64,000 nt of DNA from Nymphalis io. Taxonomy: Eukaryota; Arthropoda; Insecta; Lepidoptera; Nymphalidae. Below the pieces are notes generated by a model, which saw nothing but the letters and a program-made list of their open reading frames with translations, was not told the origin of the DNA and ran no database searches. Positions within the stretch are counted from its first letter, which is position 1, and every line of letters starts with the position of its first letter. The DNA lies in contig NC_065918.1 of assembly GCF_905147045.1 (NCBI RefSeq), positions 1,426,001 to 1,490,000 on the forward strand, in the 5' to 3' direction. Shown piece after piece: positions 27,301-39,300 of this stretch. The position numbers and the translations under genes were made by a program.

Positions 27301-30300
27301 TAAATATGGTTCTGCTTGCGCTGGTCATACGTCGGTTAAACGCACCCACGCGGATATGTAAATTGTACCGATTGCCGCTCTGTTTCCTTTGGATTGAGCA
27401 TTGAGTTATTTGCAGCGAACGCACGTACGTCGGAGATGCATGGCGCTCCCTGGTAACAGGGACCTGGTAAACTTCTGGCCTATTGTCATGTGTACTCTAC
27501 TCGTTTGTAATATATTTTGTAAGATTAGGGAAGTAGCTTATTAAAAAAACTATGCATATGACATAATAAAAAAAAAAGTGACAATATATGCAATACACAT
27601 TCAATTTATTTTATAGATTGTATAATTATATATATTGTAATATATAATATATTGTATAATTTAACTAGCTATTGCTCGCCGCTTCGATCGCCCGTAAGTT
27701 ATAGGTAAAGGATAAATGGTTGTATGGAAGTGATTTTAAAGTATTAAGCGTCATTCTGGTTTGAAAAAAGTATATTACGGCGTTTTTTTTATCAGTGAAC
27801 TTACAGCGATGCCTGTTGCTTGATTTAATATATTTTATAGTGACCTAAACGGGTTGAACCAAAATTTATTTTATAAATGTCTTCCCATCTACGATGCTGT
27901 AGCTCTGTTGCCCCCGTCATCCACGTCGTTCTTAATTGTAAATGACCAAACACATTTTTCTTATTCCAAAATATTAAGAATAAGCAAAATTATTTAACTC
28001 ACTAAAAACCCTTTTTTATCTATACTAATATTATAAAGCTGATGAGTTTGTTTGGTTGAACGCGCTAATTTCAGGAAGCGCTGGTTCAATTCGATTGAAT
28101 TTTTTTTTTTAATGTTGGAGCCTTATTGAGGAAAACTATAGGCTATCTAACATCCCGCTACGACCAATAGGAGCGGGGCATCAATGAAAAATGTTGCAAA
28201 AACGAGAAAAAAATATTCCTTTTGCGAACTTAAGTTGCGTAACAATCATATGTGACGGATTTTTTCACCTTGAAAAGTTCTAAAAAAAGTCCACGATAGC
28301 ATATATCTATCTCTTAAGGTTGACTTACTTACTTATAACCTTTTGTATGGTAATCAAATTTGTTGAAAATGAATTGAAAATATTGTGAAGTCGTTTTTAT
28401 AATCATTAATTCTTATTGAATATATCGAGATAAGATCATAGACAGTTTTTAGTATTTTTTATAGTTTTGACATATTTAAACAGGTATTGAGTGGTTTGTT
28501 TGAAAATACTCATACTTACTTAAATATTTGTTTTCGGTTTGTAAATAACTTTGTAAGTTAAAAGTTTATAGGTTAAGTAGGTACTTCGTTTCGTCGCCGC
28601 ATATATTTATTTTCTCATTGTTTTGTTAAATTTATAATTTAATTAGTTGACAATAATTACTTATTTTGTAAATATATCTATACATTATCGCCTTTATATG
28701 TTTGCGGTGGTAGTAGAAAATTAGGAAATATTAAGTTATGTTGTGGATATATTTGGTCAGACACCCAGTATGCTACCCGTGCCCGCTACATATACAGATG
28801 TGTGTTTGTGAAACGTTTGCCATAAAATATTGTTTGCTATAGTTGCTTCAGTGTGATCTACCCACGGCATAGCTATAACCAGGTATAATATAAATCCAAA
28901 TATTATATTTATCCCCTTTTCCCGATATAACTTATAATGTCATGTTATTATATAATATATTTAACTTATCAATGAATTAATATCAACAAGTCACAATGCA
29001 CTCAAATATACACGTTTTTATAAGTTTCAAGTAGAACACATTAAAAAAGCATCCATTTAAACAAAGATTAAAAAAGTAATTAATACTACAGAATAAATTA
29101 TTGCTTTACTTTAAAAGGATTAATTGATTGATACCAACTTATTAATTGGCGCTAATTGTTTTGTTTTTTTTAATTTGAGCGTTGTTTGTTATGACAATTG
29201 TAATGACCAATATGTTCAAGAAGAGATTTATCTGTACGCAAAGTACATTAATTATAATATAACGCGATGTGTCATCAGAATTAAAAGTGACGGATTCGAC
29301 TAAATAAACCATGAATATGTTTGTGTGTGTGTTTTTATAACTTCGTCATACGTCAAATATATTTTCTCCAATAATATGGTTTACAACGATAACGCAATTG
29401 TTAATAAGTTGGGTTAATTTTTTTTAATCTCACGTTTTCATTTTTTGGTTCACAGCATTACGTTACATTTCATGTGTTTTCTTTAAATTTTAATCGGCTT
29501 ATTTTTCTAGTTTATCTTAATAATGTTTGCCAGGTTATCTTCAGTCAGAGTTCGGAGTTGTTGGAGCGAGAGTCCTCCATGGCATCTTCCCTGGAGGAGG
29601 TGTCAGGAACGCCTGGAAACGAGCCGTCTGGCGGCGCTCCGCCCACGGACCATTTTGGAGTCTTCAAAGACTTTGATTTTTTGGAGTACGAGAGTGAGAG
29701 TATCGAGGTATTTATACCTAATAAAACAATTTCTAATTATTCAAATTTAATTCTTACTTATTTAGCTTTTATAAAAAAGTAATAATAGCAAAGTCTAGAC
29801 AAAATATTTATGAGTAAATAACTAAATATTTTATAATTATAAAATTAGTGTTTACGAGTAAATATTTATGCCGAGCGGCCTGAAGTAACTATTGGTGTTG
29901 TCGTCAATCAGGGCGAGAGCTCTGACAACTTCAATTGGGGCGTCCGTCGTCGTCTGCTTAGCGAAGAACGCGAAGAGGGCGTAGCTCCCGAGCGCAGTCC
30001 ACCGCCGCAACGCAGCAAGCAGCAGGAGCACAATGATCACCAGCATCACACGAAAACTGTGAGTAACATATTCACTACGATCACATACAATTTCAATGTT
30101 TCCTTCCGTGACGTTTGCTTCAGGAGTGCAATACCAATAATGTCATAACGTCATTTCTTTTGCAAACCTCTTATACTGCCTCGTATCAACTAAATACTTT
30201 ATTAAGTGACTATATTGAATAAACCATAATGCCAAAATTATAATTAATGTCAATTAATGTTTTAAACAAAATTAACAAATTAAAATGCGGTATTCTAAAT

Positions 30301-33300
30301 ATATAAACAGTAAAGAAATTATATGTTGAATGCAGGGTCAAGAGGACTCTTCTGATGAGGAAGGTGGATGGGAAGAAGGAGGACGAGTTGAAGGCGGAGA
30401 CGGTGACGCTGGGTCTGCGCACGAGCTTGCTTTACGTGCGCGTGCGCATTCGCTCTCCAGCGCCTCCAGCGGCGAACCTGATGGTGAGATCACTCTCTAT
30501 TATACTTTAAAACAAGTTTTGAATAACATTAAAAGCATGAATTTTATAAAAAAGTATTTTCTTTATTTTCAACTGATAATTTGTCCGAGGTGCTGGTGTA
30601 AAGCTGACGATTAAAAAATAAATAACGATACGATTAAATTAAAATTGTACAACATTAATGATCGGAATCATTTTGTACCACAGGAGAACGTGGCGACGTG
30701 ACACCAGTGCCGACCGCGGTGGTTAGCGCGGTGGTAACGACGTCTGTCGGGCTGGTGGCGACGGGTGCCAGTACGGTGGTACGCGACGCATGGCGCAGCT
30801 CGGTGGCGGCGCTGCTACGGCACGCGGCACACCTGCCACCGATGTCTCTCGTGCACCGACTGCATACAGTACTCAAGGTAATTTAATATTACAAATTTAG
30901 TGGAAACTGTTTTAATATTCGAATGAATAATGAAAAGTGACGGTAAAGTCAACATGAACACCATATTGTAATGTTTGTTCGACACAAGCGACGATGTTAA
31001 TTTATATCGTATCGTTTTAAACGTCATCACCTTAAAATTTCAGTTAAACATTAATATTGACTATGCTTCAAACATTTTTAATCTTCGAATAAAATATCAC
31101 ATTACACTTTCGTTTAAAATTCATCTCGTGCTCGACGGCGAAGGAAAATATCGTAAGGAAACCTGCACGTGTTGCCTAAAAATCCTTGATCTATACGTAT
31201 TCAACAACCCGCATTAGAGCTACATGGTGGAATAAACTCTAAACCTTCTCAAGAAGAGAGAAAACCCAACAGTGTTACATTTACATGATGGTACTCTAAA
31301 TATCGTAATACGTTAAATCTAAATAACTGGTGGTAGGGCTTTGTGCAAGCTCGTCTGGGTAGGTGCCACCCGCTCATCAGATATACTACCGTAAAACAGC
31401 AGTACTTGATATTGTTGTGTTCCGGTTTGAAGGGTGAGTGAGCCAGTGTAATTACAGGCACAAGGGACATAAAATCTTAGTTCCCAAGGTTGGTGGCGCA
31501 TTGGCTATGTAAGCGATGGTTGACATTTCTTACAATGCCAATGTCTAAGGGCGTTTGGTGACCACTTACCATCAGGTGGCCCATATGCTTGTCCGTCTTC
31601 CTATTCTATATAAAAAAAATCACAAAATCGATGATAAAATCGAATCCCCAATCAAATTCCTTATTCATAACCAATACAGAAGTGTAATTTATTCTTGCTT
31701 TTCAAAACACCGTTTATAAGCAATTGTAACTTGAAATTATTCACGGTTTGGTTAACTAATTAATGTCACGTGCTATCATGAGTCAGATCCTAATAAAACA
31801 TATAAAATAAAAAGGCTTTCGAACTAATTCTCTATACGCTCGGATAAACGATAAATCGAGAGGGGCCAATTATCCCTTAATGGTTTGAATTCTATTTCAA
31901 TCTGTAAAACAAATTCCACCGTCCTTCCAGTTTGTTTTCTAAAACGTTTTAGTTAGAATGAAAATTCACATCGCAAACAATAATATTTTTCCGTTTTTTT
32001 TGTAACGTATCATGTGAGAATGAAATAAATAGAGGAGGCGTTGAGCTTTATAGCTCCTTAAGAGCTAAGAGCCTTAAGGCCTGACGAGCCGGTTGGCGTG
32101 GTTGGTAGATACTTGCCTTTCACGCCGAAGATTGTGGGTTTGATTCCCACCCAGGACAGACATTTGTGTGCATGACCATGTCTGTTTGTCCTGAGTCTGG
32201 GTGTAATTATCTATATAAGTATGTATTTACAAAAGAAAAGTAGTATGTGTAGTATATCAGTTGTCTGGTTTCCATAGCACAAGCTTCATACAAGCTTAAT
32301 TTGGGATCAGATGACCGTGTGTGAAAAATGTCCGAAAAAGGATATTATTATTATTATTATTATATTATTAAGGAGGAGTTTTGTCAGCTGTGGGACATTT
32401 ACTGGCTATTGCGTGTTTATTTGATTTGATTTAAGTTGGTACAAAAAGGACTTTGTGGTGTTTGTTTGCTTTTCGTAATCTTTATAAATATTAAAATTTA
32501 TACTACTGTAGTTTTCGAATGAGACAAAATAAAATTATATAATCTGTGTATGGAAAATGTGCAGTCGGTTTTACGGTCTCTCTTTAATCCGATCTCCTTA
32601 TAATCTAATTTTAACAAAACAAAAGTCAAGTATTGTGAACATGTTGAAACTTGTTACGTGACGTCGACTCGTGTGCAGTTTGTTTGTTGGTATGAAATAC
32701 GTAGGCGGGCTAGGAAATGAACCACCTGATGGTAAGTGGTCACTACCCAATACTTATGGTGGTATGGTTGTATGGTAAACATAAAAAATGACAGACCCGG
32801 GTTTTATGATATTTTTTTCGTGCATAAAAAGCGTACAGTTCGTCTATAAAAAAAAACTCCAATGTAGTGTTTTTGTTAGAGCTGTATTTACAAATTCAGG
32901 ATTAACTCATTCTGTGGCTTTGAACACGGCGAAACTAGTTTTATATACGATATAAAATGTAATGGGGATGATAGGTTGGGTAAACCGCGCGCGATCAGAA
33001 TAGGATACGACTTTTCGGAACTGAGAAACGCGCATTCGCGTCGCGTCGATGCTTGCGAGACGTTGTTACTTGTTTGTTACTGTATATTTTTTACGCTTGT
33101 TTAGTTACTGCATTATTTTAGAGATTTATGGTTGTACAATTATTTTAGTACAGTACAGTACAGTAACAGCCTGTGAATATCCCACTGCTAGGCTAAGGCC
33201 ACCTCTCCCTTTTTGAGGAGAAGGTTTAGAGCTTATTCCATCACGCTGCTACAATGCGGATTGGTGGAATACACATGTGGCATAATTTCAATGAAATTAG

Positions 33301-36300
33301 ACACATGCAGGTTTCCTCACGATGTTTTCCTTCACTGTCAAGCTCGAGATGAATTATATATATATAATCACAAATTAAGCACATGAAAATTCAGTGGTTT
33401 TCCGGGTTTGAACCCACGATCATCGGTTAAGATTCACGCGTTCTTACCACTGGGTCATCTCATCTCTCATCTGGCTCATCTCGGTTTATTTTAGTTAATT
33501 ATTTTAGTGATATTTAATATTAGATTAGAATAACAAGTAGAAATGGAGGTAAAATTTTGGAAAGCAATTCACGCGAACTAATTTCCGCAGTTGAACATTC
33601 ATACATACAAATTACACTTATAACAATGTCTGCTTAAATATAATATGCTAAAATCTTATTACGATATACTTTGAGAAAGTTTAGCCCCGTATATAACATT
33701 ACAAAATTAAAACGGTTGGTCTTTGTGTCAAAGGATATCGGATTAACCTCTCGATTAAACATAATTATATAAGTAACGGATATTATTCGCGCAAATTAGA
33801 ATACACCATCCCACCTCAACCCGTGGGCGGCGTATGTACCGTCAAAGGGAAACTTAGTTGTACGCATCAATCAATACCGTGCGTTTACGGCGACCAATCC
33901 ACTGCCGGCCGCAAGAGCCCGGGTATTCCTATTCTATGAATTGCGTCGACAACAATAAAATGAACAAAGGCAAAACGAGTAATAGTTATATAATAATAAT
34001 ATTAATCTTTATTCACATAAAAAGTAGCAAATTATAATGAAGTCCCTGATTTCTGAGCTAGACTCAAAGACCTGTTTTACAGAAATCAGTGTCCTTTCTC
34101 TTATTTTAGTGACATATCGTTCTAAGTAAATAAAAAATAAATGATAAATAATTATTTCTTGCTGTATACTAGAGTGGAGTGTCATGTGGATGTGTGTGTT
34201 TTCATGTGTGTATTGGTGTGTGTGTGTTTGTGTGCGTGTGTATGTGTGTAATTTGTTTCACAAAATATTATAGCAACAACGGTTCAGTTTGTTCATAATC
34301 TAGTCCTAGTAGCCAATTTTTAATAATTACTTTAGCTTCACAATAATAATAATATGTACTGAATTATAATAAAAAAAAACGTAAAAACCTTAAGATCCGC
34401 ACATTGCACACTAGTTGTGGTTTACGGTAGAAAATAGTAGTTATAAGTTTTTTTATACTTTGCTAATTAAACAATGTTTGTAATAACACGTTTTGTCACT
34501 TAAACACAAAAAAAAAAAATTTATTGATTATGAAATCTATTTTAGTTTACAATATATATTAGTACCTACTTATATATCTAAGTATGTGCACGTGTAAGCA
34601 TGTGCTTTACGTTCAAGGAACTTGACGAAGTTGATTATTACTCTCCTTTGTTTAACTCTAATAGTAGCAGTTAACGTTTTCGCATGACGTCACAAATTAA
34701 ATAGGCACACAAACCTAAATTAAAATTATTGTTTCCGTAATTAATTAATTCAATGCGTTGAATTAATATTTTATAATAATTAAATTTATTAATTCATTTT
34801 CATGTTGAATTCTATGACAGTAAAATGAAACGGTAGTTTTTAGTTACGTATCACCATTACTTTGAGTTAGTTTCCCATCAAATACAAACAGGAACTGTCT
34901 GTATGCAAATTAAATTAAATCCCCAATTTCGAGGGTTACACATGAGGTATTGTCTAATAGAGGTGTGTATGTGAGTAAAGACACATACACTATTCCCCCC
35001 TCGCATTGTCCAAATAGACGACAATGGAACACACCTGAGAGATCGGACCTGCGTTTGAATGGCATTGTAAGCAATGCTAAGCTTTATGAATTATTAAGAT
35101 TTTTATTAAGACTATTATTAAGAGTTTCAATCGCTATATAACTAAATTATAATAATAATGATTTATTTAATAAAATAACTGAGACAAAATTACAGAAAAA
35201 AAAACGGTTTTATGTTAAGAAAAATATAAACAAAGAGGTAAACATTATTATATTATATATTTATATAACATATTCATAATGATAATAAAATCACGTCATT
35301 AATACATTATACTGCTCCAGCCGAAACTTTTATTTTTATGTACATACAATGTTTATATAAGGGAATATATAAGTTTATTGAAATTCTGAACTATATCGTG
35401 GACTCAATCTTTTGTTTTATAAAATTCATATAAACTGCATTTGCATGTTACGTGTAAATATGAAATGATAATATTTAAGGTAAAGTAAAATTTAGTCTTT
35501 TTATTCAATCCAAGCAGAATATTATCGCAGGATTTTAAGTAAGAACATTAATTGTACTGTGTTCCGAAATCCAGATTGATCAGGAGAATGATAAATAAAA
35601 AAAAATAGTATTGCTAATACCAAAATGCCAATATGTGATAGTTACAGATCTATAAACATACCTAATACAATATTTTTGATCCATATTTTCTTAAATGTTT
35701 GTGTCTAAATCAACTACAGCTGACAGCTGATGCCTTATGTATACGAGTTACTTTGGCGATCTTTAAGCTGTCCTATATGATACCATCTTCCATACACTTA
35801 TTAATGCAGATTTTCACGTACCAATAAATTAATGGACTTTATGACCTTTGCTGACATTTCATCAATTCCTTAACTACAGTTTACCGTTGAGATTACAAAT
35901 TATATTCTTAATTTCTTCCGTAGTACCTACATAGGTTAAAATTATCTAGTTTATCTGAAATAGAAATGTTTTTTGTGTGTGTTGAAGAAAATATGTGGAT
36001 TTTATTTGTATTTTAAGTTTGTGTTGTGATAATTTTGTGGCATATTGTTAGTTTTTTTTTATATAGAATAAGAAGGCGGAAGAACATATGGGCCACCTGA
36101 TGGTAAGTGGTCACCAACGCCCATAGATATTGGCACTGTAAGAAATGTTAACCGTCGCTTACATCGCCAATGCGCCACCAACCTTGAGAATTAAGATGTT
36201 ATGTCCCTTGTGCCTGTAATTAGATTGTCTCACTCACCCTTCAAACCGGAACACAACAATATCAAGTACTGCTGTTTTGCGGTAGAATATCTGATGAGTG

Positions 36301-39300
36301 GGTGGTGTCTACCCAGACAAAATTGCACCAGTAAATTTGATTTGAAAAATGTTTGCATATTTAATAATAATTTATGTTTCTTATATAAATATTATGCGTA
36401 TATTAAAAAATATATATTCGGTATTGCAGTGAAACCTTAAAAGGTACTATATATTAAATTCCATAATTTTTATCCTGAATTTCTCGCAGTAGTTTCCATG
36501 TAAAATGAAAATAGAATTAATCTCCCGGCTCGCCACCCACCTCCCTCTCCAACTCGACCCTTCACTTCATCTGCATATCAGATATAGTTACAATCGAGAT
36601 GAAATATTGCATAACGCAGTTAATATTATTATGCAATATTAAAACATGATTTTTTTGAACTATCGTTTGCGTGTCTTTGTACTTACTTCTATATTAATAG
36701 TAGAACTTCTAATTAATTTGTGTTTAGATTTCGAGACCAAATAGGCCGAATAGTAAAGTCGATCAATTAGTAATGAAATAATTACAGGCACAAGGAACAT
36801 AACATCTTAGTTCCCAAGGTTAGATCAGATATGAGCGATGGTTAACATTTCTTACAATGGGCGTTGGTGACCACTTATCATCAGGTGGCCCATATGCTCG
36901 TCCGCCTATCTAATCTATAAAAAATAAATAAAATTAGTGCAGTAGAATTAAAGTGACATTACATAAATTTAAAACAATACTTGGTTAAATTTAAAATATA
37001 ATTTCCATGATATTGTTTAAAAAAAAACAAACGACGCCTAGGATGTACACTTGATGATGATTCGATATATAGAAATATAATTACTCTTTCGAGTAATAGC
37101 TGTTTTAGACTTGAATTTAATTACTACACTATTACGAGATACTTATTAGCCACTATACAGTAACGGACTAACGTTTGCATTATCAAGTTTCAAGGGCCGG
37201 TTGGCGTGGTTGGTAGATATTTGCCTTTTACGCCTAAGGTTGTGGGTTCGATTCCCACCTTGGACAGACATTTGTGTGCATAAACATGTCTGTTTCTCCT
37301 GAGTCTGGGTGTAATTAGCTATATAAGTATGTATTTACAAAAGATATCAGTTGTCTGGTTTCCATAGTACAAGCTCTGCTTAGTTTGGGATAAGATGGCC
37401 ATGTGTGAATAATGTTCCAGAAAAAAAAACAATAAAGTACTCATTCTCATTATTAGTGCCCCTACAAAATATGTATGTAATAATTATGCCTTGGGTTCGC
37501 AATTTCTAATTTGTGGTAGAATGTATGAAGGCCACGAACCCCGTTTGATTTCCTACTCTTTCTGCGAAACGATTACACAAAAAATCTTATTTAATATATT
37601 TTACTATTTTTTTTTCTAGGAAGTAACATCGAAGACCATTTCGGTTTGCGGTGAGGGGGCTCTACTTTCCGGTACGGGTGGATCCGGGAGCTCAGGAGGC
37701 TCAGGCGACCTTGCCGCAGTTCTGGAACGACTCAGCTCGGAAGAGCCCCCTTTACTGTGGGTGGGGCCCCTAGCTGCGGACTGCGCCCGAGTGCGCGACG
37801 CGGTGCGATACGCGGCTCTTGAGATTAATGAACATCTTGAAACCTACTTCGACAGGCGTGAACATGCTTTGGAGGTATGTCCAATATACACAACAATCCA
37901 TGGCAAACTTTTACGGCATTGTATAACGTTTTATTTTTCAAATTACCGATACAAATATACTTGTTTCTTTTTAATCATATTTAAATCATAAGGTATTAAC
38001 GCTGATGCACAGCAGCGGCGTAAGGCGTGGGCTGTGTGAGCCGTGGGCGGCTCGTGCCACCGCCTACGCTACTTCTCATGCAATTCATAAAGTCATGAAT
38101 AATATATGACTACAAATTGTATTTCCTATAAAATGATAAATCCCACCGACTAGCGAGTTTAGATTTAAAAATAAAACGTTATACATTAAAATGGTCTATT
38201 TTCGTAATATCAGAGGATGTCTGCCTCGTTGGCCTTCTTCGTATTTGTAATGAAATCGATCCGAACTTTAATCATTGTCGATATGAAATATGAGCAAATT
38301 ATATATCAAAATACTTGTAACACTGAATTATATATATCTTTTTCATTTTGGACGAAAATTTGAAAGTTTCAAAAAAGTATCTACTTATATCTACTAGCAA
38401 AACGTACCTTATTATTTTAAGATTTAATAAGTGGGTGTCTTATCAGTAACCTGTATCCGTAAATATTTTGTTTTAAGCGTGTATAACAGGCGAGCGTTAC
38501 ATTTTCGAGAAAAACATCATATATATTATAAACTCCAATAATTACAAATGAGAACCTTTTTTTTCTTATTAACGACTTTAAATGTTCGAAAAAATCGAAC
38601 GAAAAGGTCTTTTCGGAAAAAAAATATATTTTATATACTATGCGTATTTATGTTTGTGCGAACGTATTTAGCTCATCGTAATTCTTATAAGTTTAATCAT
38701 ATTGCCCCTGAACTATTTACATCCATCTCTTGATTGTATACTAAGTAAGCAACTCAAGTACTCGTTCAATTCGATTAATACGCATATTTACATGACTGTC
38801 CAAAAAAGGAGTGTAATGTTTTTAGGGTTCATATATGTATGTATGTGGTTTTTTTCCACTATAACTTAAATGTCTGAACAGATTTCGATTTATGGGAATT
38901 TTAGAATCCTTACATCATCACATTAAAAATATCTAAAAACATACTCAAATCTTAATACAGTTTCACAAAAAGAGACCTCTCCCCCAGACTCTCGAGTTGT
39001 CTCGAAATGCAGAAGAAACAGGAAGATGCTTGTATAAGCTGATCTTCCAACTGCTGCTACTTCTGGAGACCAACAACAAGATGGTTGTAGCTGTTTACCA
39101 CGCGGCCCTCGACAACCGGGTGAGAACAACTTTCAATTTAATCTAATCTTTTATTTCAAATTTACGAATTCCCATATAAGTGAAATTAGTATTAGGTTAT
39201 CTTATATTAAAAATAACAGGAAATCAATATTTTAAATGTTAAATCTTTAGCCTAAGAAATCTTAGCACCGAATTTGCTTATTAGTATATACTAAAAAAAT

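Larger units (their letters stand above)
30878..37619 (+). other. fry intron, 6.7 kb, repeat-laden
   Basis: It holds at least seven repeat insertions of three families (31114-31280, 31325-31620, 32083-32346, 33164-33486, 36051-36335, 36781-36926, 37195-37430) plus a GT-rich simple repeat near 34190-34255. No coding exon was recognised. Confidence 0.6.

Noticed and set aside
30655..30876. Minus-strand open frame over fry exon 25
   Set aside because: Shadow of a GC-rich coding exon on the other strand.
32083..32160. tRNA gene
   Set aside because: Same reason: it is the head of SINE family B, repeated at 37195 and 11841.
34190..34255. GT-rich run as a regulatory element
   Set aside because: It is an imperfect simple repeat with no other signal.
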